DNA of 14,783 nucleotides from CAZAXU01 sp964489245 (GTDB lineage Bacteria; Bacteroidota; Bacteroidia; Flavobacteriales; Flavobacteriaceae): positions 1 to 14,783 of the forward strand of contig CAZAXU010000046.1 in the NCBI GenBank assembly GCA_964489245.1, in the 5' to 3' direction. A program made the translations under genes and the position numbers. Below the pieces are notes generated by a model, which saw nothing but the letters and a program-made list of their open reading frames with translations, was not told where the DNA came from and searched no databases. Shown here piece after piece: positions 7,689-14,783 of this stretch (position 1 is the stretch's first letter; every line of letters starts with the position of its first letter).

Positions 7689-7717
7689 TTGATTTTTAAG
7701 TTTTGATTTTAATTGTG

Positions 7718-7725
7718 TACTTTTG
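7718..7725 (+). promoter_or_regulatory. Predicted -7 promoter box for mnmG
   Basis: TACTTTTG matches TAnnTTTG completely and predicts a start near 7732, leaving a leader of roughly 18 bases before the mnmG ATG at 7750. TTTG sequences at 7688-7691 and 7702-7705 lie at gaps of 26 and 12 bases, neither ideal for a -33 element. The promoter would make mnmG at least partly independent of the upstream ybeY transcript. Confidence 0.55.
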
Positions 7726-7749
7726 CGAGCGTTTTATAAAGTTTTTAAT

Positions 7750-9624
7750 ATGAAGTATCCTGAAAAATATGATGTGATTGTGGTTGGTGCCGGGCATGCG
7801 GGTTCCGAGGCTGCTGCCGCCGCTGCAAATATGGGAGCGAAGACTTTATTGATTACGATGGATTTATTCAAGATTGCACAAATGAGCTGTAATCCGGCTA
7901 TGGGTGGAATAGCAAAAGGGCAAATTGTTCGAGAGCTGGATGCTTTAGGCGGATATAGCGGAATCGTATCAGATCAATCGGCTATTCAATTCAGAATGTT
8001 GAATAAATCTAAAGGTCCGGCCATGTGGAGCCCTCGAACACAGAACGACCGAATTTTGTTTACAAATATTTGGAGAAAAATGCTGGAACAAACACACAAT
8101 TTAGACTTGATGGCAGATATGGTGACTGAAATTATCGTAGATAAAAATAAACTCGCGGGTGTGAGAACAAAGTTGGGAACCGAAATATTTTCAAAATCCG
8201 TTATCCTAACCAATGGAACATTTTTAAACGGAAAAATATTTATCGGAAAAAAATCTTTTGGAGGAGGAAGAATCGGAGAAAAAGCAGCAACCGGACTAAC
8301 TGAGAATTTGGTTAATTTAGGCTTTGAAACCGGCAGGATGAAAACCGGAACGCCACCCAGAATTGACGGGCGTAGTTTGGATTATTCCAAAATGACGGAA
8401 CAACCCGGAGATGAAAATCCTTCTAAATTTTCCTTTTTAGATATAACAAAGCCGTTGAGTAAACAACGCTCCTGTTATATCACATATACCAATCCGGATG
8501 TGCATGATACTTTACGAATAGGATTTAAAGAATCTCCACTCTTTAGCGGAGAGATTGATGGAATAGGTCCCAGATACTGCCCGTCAATTGAAGATAAAAT
8601 TGTTCGTTTTTCATCAAAAGACAGACATCAACTCTTTGTGGAGCCGGAAGGTTGGGATACGTATGAAGTCTATGTAAATGGATTTTCCAGTTCTTTAAGC
8701 GAAGAAGTGCAATATGAGTCTTTGCGTAGAGTTCCGGGTTTTGAAAACGTAAAATTTATGCAGTTTGCTTATGCAATAGAATATGATTACTTTCCACCGA
8801 CTCAACTTAAGCATACTATGGAAACCAAGTTGATAGAGAATCTTTATTTCGCAGGGCAAATAAACGGCACAACCGGCTATGAAGAAGCTGCCGCTCAGGG
8901 CTTAATGGCAGGTGCGAATGCGGTATTGAAAAATAATGAAAAAGATGCGTTTATTTTAAAAAGAGACGAAGCTTATATCGGCGTTTTAATAGATGATTTG
9001 ATCACAAAAGGAGTAGATGAACCATATAGAATGTTCACCAGTAGAGCAGAATATAGAACACTTTTAAGACAAGATAATGCAGATTTGCGCTTGACACCAA
9101 AGTCTAATGCTATAGGATTAGCTTCAAATAATCGACTAAAAAGGGTAGAAGAAAAATTAAAAAATACCGAAAATTTGATTCAATTTTTAAAAAATACCAG
9201 CATAAAACCCTCTGAAATTAATCCGATTCTGGAGCAAGCTCATACCTCCGCGGTTAATCAATCGATGAAACTGTATAAAATAGCTGCCCGTCCGCAATTG
9301 AATTTTGAGCATTTGAAACAACTATCCGTATTGACAGATTATTTAAAAACTAAAAAATTAGGCAGAGATATCACGGAGCAAGCTGAAATTTATCTCAAAT
9401 ATTCAGGCTATATTGAGAAAGAAAAGCTGAATGCAGACAAGTTGAACAGATTGGAAAATATATCTATTCCTGAGGATTTTGATTATGATAAAATCAAGTC
9501 TATCTCTTATGAGGGAAGAGAAAAACTAAATAAAATTCGCCCGAAAACCATTGCACAAGCTAGTCGTATCAGCGGTGTTTCGCCTAGTGATATTTCAGTA
9601 CTTTTGGTCTATATGGGGAGATAA
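7750..9624 (+). CDS. mnmG: tRNA uridine-5-carboxymethylaminomethyl(34) synthesis enzyme MnmG
   Basis: A 624-residue FAD protein (GidA) that, with MnmE, installs carboxymethylaminomethyl groups on the wobble uridine U34 of certain tRNAs, using a methylene-folate donor and glycine. Evidence: the FAD-binding 'VVGAGHAGSEAA' (11-22), the 'SCNPAMGGIAKGQIVRELDALGG' block including its conserved cysteine, 'GPAMWSPRTQNDR', 'GTPPRIDGRSLDY', 'YCPSIEDKIVRF', 'GYEEAAAQGLMAGANA' and 'MFTSRAEYRTLLRQDNADLRLT', all in the family order. The C-terminal helical domain that contacts MnmE and tRNA is complete. The length is normal. The TTG at 7723 in the same frame overlaps the -7 box and adds nine unlike residues, so ATG 7750 is chosen. 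The gene is bracketed by two parS-like sites. Confidence 0.97.
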   Translation: MKYPEKYDVIVVGAGHAGSEAAAAAANMGAKTLLITMDLFKIAQMSCNPAMGGIAKGQIVRELDALGGYSGIVSDQSAIQFRMLNKSKGPAMWSPRTQNDRILFTNIWRKMLEQTHNLDLMADMVTEIIVDKNKLAGVRTKLGTEIFSKSVILTNGTFLNGKIFIGKKSFGGGRIGEKAATGLTENLVNLGFETGRMKTGTPPRIDGRSLDYSKMTEQPGDENPSKFSFLDITKPLSKQRSCYITYTNPDVHDTLRIGFKESPLFSGEIDGIGPRYCPSIEDKIVRFSSKDRHQLFVEPEGWDTYEVYVNGFSSSLSEEVQYESLRRVPGFENVKFMQFAYAIEYDYFPPTQLKHTMETKLIENLYFAGQINGTTGYEEAAAQGLMAGANAVLKNNEKDAFILKRDEAYIGVLIDDLITKGVDEPYRMFTSRAEYRTLLRQDNADLRLTPKSNAIGLASNNRLKRVEEKLKNTENLIQFLKNTSIKPSEINPILEQAHTSAVNQSMKLYKIAARPQLNFEHLKQLSVLTDYLKTKKLGRDITEQAEIYLKYSGYIEKEKLNADKLNRLENISIPEDFDYDKIKSISYEGREKLNKIRPKTIAQASRISGVSPSDISVLLVYMGR

Positions 9625-9668
9625 TGAAATGTTGATAAGCAATTTCTAAATAATAAATTTAAAAAATC

Positions 9669-9684
9669 TGTTCCACGTGAAACA
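9669..9684. promoter_or_regulatory. parS-like ParB-binding site 2
   Basis: TGTTCCACGTGAAACA matches the parS consensus at every defined position and is the common B. subtilis form. It lies 44 bases after the mnmG stop. The GTG at 9677-9679, inside the palindrome, is the only plausible start codon for the following methyltransferase. Together with the site at 7670-7685 it forms a pair about 2.0 kb apart. Presence of ParB in this organism is assumed, not seen. Confidence 0.88.
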
Positions 9685-10549
9685 AAATGAGTTAGTATCG
9701 CCTATTTCAGGAAATGTTTTAAAGCATTTTTTACAAGCAAAAGATTATTTATATACAAAAGAAACTTTTGACTTATATCATGACGAAGACTGGGATATGC
9801 TGGTCACACATCCTATTCCCGATAATTTAGAAAAATATTACGAAACCAAATTTTATAAACCACACCAACATCAAAATAAAAAATCTATTTTAAATCGAAT
9901 TTATAATTTGATACGAAATTTTTCTTATCGACAAAAATACAGACTCATTAAATCTTATCATTCAAAAGCAACAAGTGTGTTGGATTATGGCACGGCAACC
10001 GGAGAGTTTTTGCAATATATGACTCAAAAATCTTTTAAAGTTTCCGGCATAGAGCCTAATGAAACAGCTAGAAGAGAAGCAAATAAAAAACTAAATAGTC
10101 AGGTGCGGGTTTCCATAGAAGAGATTCAAGATCGTTTTGATATAATTACGCTTTGGCATGTGTTGGAACATGTTCAAAATTTAGATGAATTGATTGAACA
10201 ACTCAAGAAAAAACTTAATTCGGATGGAATTTTATTGATTGCCGTACCCAATTTTAAATCTTTTGATGCAAAGCATTATAAAAAATATTGGGCTGCTTAT
10301 GATTTGCCCAGACATATATGGCATTTTTCACCACAATCAATCAGAAAACTATTTAAAAAACATCAATGCAGGATTATCGGTGAGCAAGCTTTATATTTTG
10401 ATAGTTTTTATGTTAGCCTACTTTCCGAACAATACCGGTCGGGGCATAAGAATATTATAAAAGGATTCTATAACGGTTTGATTTCCAATCTAAAAGCAAT
10501 AAGATCTAAAAATTACTCATCAAAAATTTATGTGATAAAAAAAATATAA
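9677..10549 (+). CDS. Class I SAM-dependent methyltransferase
   Basis: A 290-residue protein with a Methyltransf_23-type Rossmann core. Motif I is 'VLDYGTATGEFL' (101-112), the acidic end of strand 2 is 'GIEPNE' (124-129), and motif IV is 'DIITLWHVLEHV' (155-166). 'LIAVPNFKSFDAKHYKKYWAAYDLPRHIWHFSP' follows around 200-245, a stretch typical of this subgroup. The N-terminal 'KETFDLYHDEDWDMLVTHPIP' (28-48) is the usual short lead domain, without zinc-binding cysteines. The start is taken as GTG 9677: an in-frame stop lies at 9647-9649 and no ATG precedes residue 41. This start is inside a parS-like site. The substrate is unknown; adjacency to mnmG and ybeY might suggest RNA, but the subgroup also covers envelope and cofactor methylation. 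Confidence 0.85.
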   Translation: MKQNELVSPISGNVLKHFLQAKDYLYTKETFDLYHDEDWDMLVTHPIPDNLEKYYETKFYKPHQHQNKKSILNRIYNLIRNFSYRQKYRLIKSYHSKATSVLDYGTATGEFLQYMTQKSFKVSGIEPNETARREANKKLNSQVRVSIEEIQDRFDIITLWHVLEHVQNLDELIEQLKKKLNSDGILLIAVPNFKSFDAKHYKKYWAAYDLPRHIWHFSPQSIRKLFKKHQCRIIGEQALYFDSFYVSLLSEQYRSGHKNIIKGFYNGLISNLKAIRSKNYSSKIYVIKKI

Positions 10550-10564
10550 AATTTGATTTTATAT
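10544..10564 (+). terminator. Possible AT-rich terminator hairpin
   Basis: ATATAAAAT (10544-10552) pairs exactly with ATTTTATAT (10556-10564) around a TTG loop, giving nine base pairs that include the methyltransferase stop codon. It lacks GC pairs and a following T-run, so it is a weak candidate for ending the ybeY-mnmG-methyltransferase transcript. Confidence 0.3.
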
Positions 10565-10735
10565 CGAGCACTATTGAGGCGTTTTACACATAAATTAACA
10601 TCTTAAACATACAGAATTTTCTCGGAATAAAATCACTCGTTTCTTCCGGACATTGCAGGGCTTTTTTCTTGATAGGCTAAAAAATAATTCCGTTTCTTTT
10701 GAATTGATTTATATTTAAAAATAGTATTATTTGTT

Positions 10736-10743
10736 TATATTTG
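10736..10743 (+). promoter_or_regulatory. Predicted -7 promoter box for the OmpH-like gene
   Basis: TATATTTG fully matches TAnnTTTG and predicts a start near 10750, about 20 bases before the ATG at 10772. The nearest upstream TTG (10704-10706) is 29 bases away, too far for a standard -33. With the possible hairpin at 10544-10564, this suggests the OmpH-like gene is a separate transcription unit. Confidence 0.55.
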
Positions 10744-10771
10744 CGGACAAATAAAACAAACTTATTCTATC

Positions 10772-11329
10772 ATGAAAAAATTATTTTTACTATTTATCGG
10801 AGTGATTTTGATGACATCTTGCCAACAAGCGGAAAAATCTGCATTTGTTGACACGGAAAAGATATTTAAAGAATATAAAGGTGTAAAAGCACAGGAAGCA
10901 ATTTTTAAACAAAAGCAAGAGGCTTTTACAAAAAAATATGACACGCTTGTAAAATTATGGCAAAAAGAAGTGATGAATTTTCAACAAAATGTTTCCAAAA
11001 TGTCACCGAAGAAAGCCAAACAAAAAGATCGTGAGCTATATCAAAAACAACAACAAATTCAGCAATTACAACAACAAGAAGGAGCAGCTCTATCTGCGGA
11101 AATGCAACAACAAACCGATTCTATTATCAAAGGTGTTTATGATTTTCTAAAAACTTACGGCAATAAAAACGGTTATGACTATATCCATGGAAAAAATAAT
11201 ACCGGTGCTTTGATGTATGCTGCTGAAAAACATGATATTACAAATGAAGTGTTGAAAGCCTTGGATGCCGATTATGAATCCAATCAAACTAGTCAAGAAA
11301 AGACTCCGGAAGAAAAAAATAAGTCATAA
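10772..11329 (+). CDS. OmpH/Skp-like lipoprotein
   Basis: A 185-residue lipoprotein. The signal peptide ends in the lipobox LMTSC with cysteine 17. 'AFVDTEKIFKEYKGVKAQEAIF' (24-45) is the typical opening of OmpH/Skp chaperones, followed by a Lys/Gln-rich coiled coil to about residue 120. The end, 'YDYIHGKNNTGALMYAAEKHDITNEVLKALDADY' (about 135-168), is the usual OmpH C-terminal segment in Bacteroidota. Skp-like proteins hold unfolded outer-membrane proteins in the periplasm. Here the lipid anchor would tether the protein to a membrane. A polar Ser/Thr/Lys/Glu tail follows. The gene has its own promoter box and converges on the deacetylase gene 33 bases downstream. Confidence 0.88.
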   Translation: MKKLFLLFIGVILMTSCQQAEKSAFVDTEKIFKEYKGVKAQEAIFKQKQEAFTKKYDTLVKLWQKEVMNFQQNVSKMSPKKAKQKDRELYQKQQQIQQLQQQEGAALSAEMQQQTDSIIKGVYDFLKTYGNKNGYDYIHGKNNTGALMYAAEKHDITNEVLKALDADYESNQTSQEKTPEEKNKS

Positions 11330-11362
11330 AACAACTACAACAAAGTCAAAATCTTGTTGCCG

Positions 11363-12004
11363 TTATAAAATATCAAATTGATAAGACCTCCTGTCTAGTT
11401 CTTCCAAAACTTTCGGAAGAATTTGTTTGAGTTGCGGGAAAGCCTTTTTGCTGTCGTGAAAAACCAAAATATGTCCGGGTTTTATTTTTTGAAGAATTTT
11501 TTGAATGTTATGTTCAATATTGATTGATGCGGCATAATCTCCCGTAACGGTTGTCCACATCACGATTTGATAATTTAATTTTTTTAGCGCTTTGATTTGT
11601 TTCAATTTAATTCGTCCGTATGGAGGGCGAAAAAGCTTTTTTGCAGAATTTGACAAAAGATATTTTTTTAAGAGACTTTCGGTTCGTAACACGCTTTCTA
11701 TATATTGTTTCGTATCGGTTTTCCATCCTTTTGAATGCTCATAAGTATGGTTGCCTATTTGGTGGTTTTTAGAAATGATTCGACCAAAGATATCCGGATT
11801 TTTTTCTACGTTTTTTCCAATACAAAAAAAAGTCGCCTTGGCGTTGTATTTCTGAAGTTCATGCAATACCCAGTCTGTTATCTCAGGTGTAGGACCGTCA
11901 TCAAAACTAAGATAGATTTTTTTTTCTTTCGGTGGTTTATAAAACACCAACGAGGGAAATGCCCTTTGGAAGATATAAGGAAATTTAATCGGATAAAAAT
12001 TCAT
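11363..12004 (-). CDS. NodB-type polysaccharide deacetylase
   Basis: A 213-residue carbohydrate esterase family 4 protein that would remove N- or O-acetyl groups from a polysaccharide. The NodB motifs are in order: 'SFDDGP' (33-38) with the catalytic-base and metal aspartates D35 and D36; 'HTYEHS' (86-91), the metal-binding H-x3-H; 'RPPYG' (126-130); 'GDYAA' (155-159), where the usual DW is DY; and 'LVFHDS' (180-185) with the catalytic histidine H183. There is no obvious cleavable signal peptide; the N-terminus 'MNFYPIKFPYIFQRAFPSLVFY' is mildly hydrophobic. The substrate (peptidoglycan, capsule or other) cannot be told. It lies 46 bases downstream of the adaptor gene on the same strand and may share its transcript. 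Confidence 0.92.
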   Translation of the reverse strand: MNFYPIKFPYIFQRAFPSLVFYKPPKEKKIYLSFDDGPTPEITDWVLHELQKYNAKATFFCIGKNVEKNPDIFGRIISKNHQIGNHTYEHSKGWKTDTKQYIESVLRTESLLKKYLLSNSAKKLFRPPYGRIKLKQIKALKKLNYQIVMWTTVTGDYAASINIEHNIQKILQKIKPGHILVFHDSKKAFPQLKQILPKVLEELDRRSYQFDIL

Positions 12005-12050
12005 CGTTAATCGGTCGATATTTTAAATGCGGAAATATAACAACAAACGA

Positions 12051-13313
12051 TTATTTTTTCGATTTATTTTTCACTTGAACCCGATTCCCTGATTTTAGCG
12101 TTTTAGAGACAAGTTTATAAGGTCCGGTGATAATCTCGTCCCCTTCTGACAAACCTTTCAAAATTTCAATGTTATTATCGTCTTGAATGCCTGTTTCAAC
12201 AACTTTTATCTTTGCTTTTCCTTTGTCGTTGACAAAAACCACTTCAAATTTTTTGTTGGAATGTGTCATTTTTTCACGCTTCTTGTTTTTTTTGACAGAT
12301 GTTGTGTCTGAACGCACGGTTACTGCGCTAATAGGAACGGCGAGAATATTTTTTTTCACATTGGTGATGATATCAACAGATGCAGTCATTCCGGGGCGAA
12401 ACGGTGAGAAACCCTTGGATTTGTTTTGCATCAAATGCCGATAAGAATTTTCAAGTATTCTAATCTTCACTTTGAAATTGGTCACTTGATCAGCGCCGGC
12501 AAGTTTGTTGTCTGCAGAATTGGCTATTTCCGTAATAATTCCTTTAAATTTTTCTTTCAGATAAGCATCTACTTCAATATTTGCAGAATCTCCCACTTTA
12601 AGTTTTACGATATCATTTTCATTTACATCTACCTCAACTTCCATGTTATTTAAATTGGCGATTCGCATAATTTCAGTTCCGGTCATTTGTTTTGTCCCGA
12701 CAACACGTTCTCCCAATTCAACATTTAGTCTCGAAATAGTGCCTGAAATAGGTGCGTAAATAGTGGTTCTGGCAAGATTATCTTTAGCTTCATTAAGCGT
12801 AGCAATGGCACTTGCAACCGTAAAACGTGCCGAATTCTTATTGGCAACGGCAACTTTATAGTTGGTTTCGCTAGCTTGAAAGTCCGCTTTTGAGATGATT
12901 CCTTTTTCAAACAATTGTTTTTTTCTTTTGAAATCTTGTTCTGCGGCAATCAATCTTGAGCTTGCCTGAGACAGACTGGCTTTTGAATTTTGCAAAGATG
13001 CGCGGGCGCGTTTTAAACCGGATTGGTATAAATCAGGATTAATTTTTACCAATAGATTTCCTTTTTTGACCTGCTGTCCTTCTTTGACGGGAAGTTCTAT
13101 AATCTCTCCGGATACATCTGATGAAATTTTGACTTCTTTCTCCGGCTGAATTTTTCCTGATGCAGTCACTGTTTCAACAATATCAACTTTTCCAAGTTTT
13201 TGTGTGAATACTTCTTTTCCCGTTTGTTTTTTTCCGAGCCAACCTTGGGTGGAAGCAATTGTCAGTCCGACGACTAAAAGTATTCCTGCAATGATGATAT
13301 ATTTTAGTTTCAT
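12051..13313 (-). CDS. MacA/RND-type periplasmic efflux adaptor
   Basis: A 420-residue membrane-fusion protein linking an inner-membrane pump to a TolC channel. Residues 5-22 form a hydrophobic anchor. The first lipoyl half is 'VSGEIIELPVKEGQQVKKGNLLVKI' (67-91). An alpha-helical hairpin covers about 95-185. The second lipoyl half is 'APISGTISRLNVELGERV' (about 189-206). The beta-barrel and membrane-proximal domains follow, with 'FRPGMTASVDI' and 'LAVPISAV'. A Lys-rich insertion 'VKKNKKREKMTHSNKK' interrupts the membrane-proximal region. The C-terminus is very basic. It lies downstream of the TolC-like gene. No MacB permease or RND pump gene follows in the window, so the partner lies elsewhere. 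A palindromic repeat fills the gap before it. Confidence 0.92.
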   Translation of the reverse strand: MKLKYIIIAGILLVVGLTIASTQGWLGKKQTGKEVFTQKLGKVDIVETVTASGKIQPEKEVKISSDVSGEIIELPVKEGQQVKKGNLLVKINPDLYQSGLKRARASLQNSKASLSQASSRLIAAEQDFKRKKQLFEKGIISKADFQASETNYKVAVANKNSARFTVASAIATLNEAKDNLARTTIYAPISGTISRLNVELGERVVGTKQMTGTEIMRIANLNNMEVEVDVNENDIVKLKVGDSANIEVDAYLKEKFKGIITEIANSADNKLAGADQVTNFKVKIRILENSYRHLMQNKSKGFSPFRPGMTASVDIITNVKKNILAVPISAVTVRSDTTSVKKNKKREKMTHSNKKFEVVFVNDKGKAKIKVVETGIQDDNNIEILKGLSEGDEIITGPYKLVSKTLKSGNRVQVKNKSKK

Positions 13314-13365
13314 ATGGTTACTTTTTTATGATGTAATGTAATCGATATTTCTAAATCTTGAAGCC

Positions 13366-13443
13366 AATGTCATTTTGATACGAACTTGTGAGCGAGAAAT
13401 CTGTTGATTAATGATGAGATTCCTCACTGCGTTCAATGACATT
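13366..13443. repeat. Palindromic dispersed-type repeat (REP-like)
   Basis: An imperfect palindrome of about 78 bp. The ends are AATGTCATT (13366-13374) and AATGACATT (13435-13443), pairing at 9 bases. Inner arms 'GTGAG...AATCT' (13388-13402) and 'AGATTCCTCAC' (13417-13427) also pair around a 14-base loop. The words GTCATT, GAGAAATCT, GATTCCTCACT and GTTCAATGAC are those I recall from dispersed intergenic repeats in many Bacteroidota genomes. It abuts the TolC stop codon and sits between two genes likely to be co-transcribed, so it could act as an mRNA processing or attenuation hairpin. Confidence 0.7.
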
Positions 13444-14775
13444 TTATTTCACGGTAAATTCCAAAATCTTCGATTTCATATAATATTGATATTTTGCATT
13501 GATATATTGGTTTTCTGCAGATGCATATTTTGTTTTTATTGTGTTTAGATCAAAAATATTCAACATACCCACATTGAATTTTTCCATAGCATAATCATAA
13601 GCCTTTTGTTGTGCTTTTAAATTGGCTTCAGCGGCTTTCATGCTTTGAAAAGCGGCGAGCAGGTCTTTTTGCATTTTATAGACATCGTTTTTTAGTTGTT
13701 TTTTGGTAGTTTCCAAAGCGATTTCATTTCGTATCATGCCGAGTTTAGCACTTTCAACCTGACTTCTTGCACTTAGGTTATTAAATATAGGAATGTTCAA
13801 AGATAGACCGTATGACAAACCACGATTGTCTTTTACTTGTGTCCACAAAGGATCTGCCGGTGTAACAATGCCTCCCATACCCATTTTTTTTTGGTCCGAA
13901 TATCTGGTGTTGATATTTGCAAAACCGCTTAGACTCGGCAAATAATGAGATTTTGCCAGTTTGATTTGATAGTCTGAAATTTGTTTCTGTGCTTCACTTT
14001 TCTTGATTTTATCATTTCCGATTAATGCTTTTTCCAAAAGACTTGAAGGATTTTCATGAAGTAGTTTTTCATCAATTTCCAGATTTTCAATATTTTCGTT
14101 GATATCAATATTTTCGAATTCGTCAATTTCCAGTAACTGCACCAAGCTTAATTTTGCTAATTCATAGGTGTTTTCTGCTTGAATAAGTTTTAAGTTATCA
14201 TTTGTAATTTGTGCTTCAGAGTCCATTAAATCCCCTTTAGGCAAAGCGCCGGCACGAATCATTTCTTGTGTTTTTTCCTTTTGTTTGATACTGTTTTCAA
14301 GTTGCTGTTTGGCATTCTCAAAATTTTCTTTTGCCAACAGGATTTGCAGATAGGCAGAGGCAATTTGAATATCGATATTTTTTTGCATATCGGCAAATTG
14401 ATATTGCGCAGAAATTATCTCTAACAATGATTTTTTATAGTTATAGTGTTTTTGAAATCCGCGGAAAATATCGATATTTGAGCTGATTGATCCACTTCCT
14501 CCAAAATTGGTTTGGTTTTCCAAAATGCCTGTTGTAAAATTTTTGGTCAATCCGCTATTCCAAGATGCAGAGGCACTTGAATTCAGATTTGGAAAAAAGG
14601 ATGCAACAGCACCGGTTTTATTGATTTTTGCTTGATCAACTTCAAGAAGGCTTTGCTTGAGTTGCAAATTATGTTGATGTGCATAGTCTAAACATTCTTG
14701 TAAACCCCATTTTTTTTCTTGAGCATTGGTGAGTGAAATAAGGAAAAACAGAATTAGTGTAAAGTGTTTTTTCAT
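13444..14775 (-). CDS. TolC-family outer-membrane efflux protein
   Basis: A 443-residue protein with a cleavable signal peptide (MKKHFTLILFFLISLTNA, cut before Q19) and two outer-membrane efflux (OEP) repeats at about 25-215 and 240-440. The opening 'WGLQECLDYAHQHNLQLKQ' is the standard family start. Long helices with A/K/Q/E repeats would build the periplasmic tunnel, and 'SYGLSLNIPIFNN' is the typical beta-strand segment of the second repeat. Near the end 'AMEKFNVGMLNIFDLNTIK' is the common 'YxxG..N..DLL' type signature. It forms the exit duct for the adaptor encoded 130 bp downstream. The ATG lies eight bases inside the window, so its promoter is not visible. Confidence 0.94.
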   Translation of the reverse strand: MKKHFTLILFFLISLTNAQEKKWGLQECLDYAHQHNLQLKQSLLEVDQAKINKTGAVASFFPNLNSSASASWNSGLTKNFTTGILENQTNFGGSGSISSNIDIFRGFQKHYNYKKSLLEIISAQYQFADMQKNIDIQIASAYLQILLAKENFENAKQQLENSIKQKEKTQEMIRAGALPKGDLMDSEAQITNDNLKLIQAENTYELAKLSLVQLLEIDEFENIDINENIENLEIDEKLLHENPSSLLEKALIGNDKIKKSEAQKQISDYQIKLAKSHYLPSLSGFANINTRYSDQKKMGMGGIVTPADPLWTQVKDNRGLSYGLSLNIPIFNNLSARSQVESAKLGMIRNEIALETTKKQLKNDVYKMQKDLLAAFQSMKAAEANLKAQQKAYDYAMEKFNVGMLNIFDLNTIKTKYASAENQYINAKYQYYMKSKILEFTVK

Positions 14776-14783
14776 GGTAGTTT

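Noticed and set aside
9630..9638. DnaA-box-like TGTTGATAA
   Set aside because: One mismatch to the consensus and no cluster of boxes nearby, so it does not support an origin here.
10621..10650. CGGAA/TTCCG pairing and possible decayed REP element
   Set aside because: Five-base stem with a 16-base loop and only faint likeness to the repeat at 13366-13443.
11338..11359. CAACAA/TTGTTG inverted repeat between convergent genes
   Set aside because: Only six pairs around a 10-base loop, without a T-run; too weak to call a bidirectional terminator.
12032..12039. Minus-strand TATATTTC resembling a -7 box before the deacetylase
   Set aside because: The last G of TAnnTTTG is missing and there is no suitably spaced -33 element; chance match likely in AT-rich DNA.
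1..14783. CRISPR array, phage, toxin-antitoxin, insertion sequence or tRNA genes
   Set aside because: No regularly spaced direct repeats, transposase, integrase or cloverleaf sequence was seen on either strand.

Overview
The window looks like ordinary chromosome from a low-GC member of the Bacteroidota, most likely Flavobacteriia. Several things point there. Intergenic DNA is very AT-rich, there are no clear Shine-Dalgarno sequences, and TAnnTTTG-type -7 promoter boxes precede several genes. The proteins are also typical of the group: a DUF4175-like giant membrane protein next to ybeY and mnmG, OmpH-like and lipocalin-like lipoproteins, and a 510-residue GltX. I cannot name a genus from this sequence.

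Layout. Positions 1-441 hold no convincing gene, but contain two inverted repeats. Next come a small lipocalin-like lipoprotein (+) and an ElaA-type acetyltransferase (-). A minus-strand pair, gltX and a cation diffusion facilitator, follows and overlaps by ATGA. A divergent promoter region (about 3955-4034) separates gltX from a plus-strand block: DUF4175-like protein, ybeY, mnmG, a SAM-dependent methyltransferase, then an OmpH-like lipoprotein with its own promoter. Convergent to that block lies a minus-strand group: a TolC-like outer-membrane protein, a MacA-like periplasmic adaptor and a polysaccharide deacetylase.

Most notable signal. Two 16-bp sites matching the ParB-binding parS consensus sit in the plus-strand block. 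One, TGTTTCACGTGAAACA (7670-7685), is between ybeY and mnmG. The other, TGTTCCACGTGAAACA (9669-9684), is between mnmG and the methyltransferase, where the only plausible start codon (GTG) lies inside it. They bracket mnmG and suggest an origin-proximal centromere-like region. No parA, parB or dnaA lies in the window.

A second structural feature is a roughly 78-bp imperfect palindrome between the TolC and adaptor genes. It resembles the dispersed GTCATT...AATGAC repeats found in Bacteroidota genomes.

Functionally the genes are housekeeping: tRNA charging (gltX), tRNA wobble modification (mnmG), rRNA maturation (ybeY), metal export (CDF), envelope assembly (OmpH-like) and efflux (TolC plus adaptor). 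I see no phage, transposase, CRISPR array, toxin-antitoxin or defence system. The remaining intergenic gaps are all under 300 bases.
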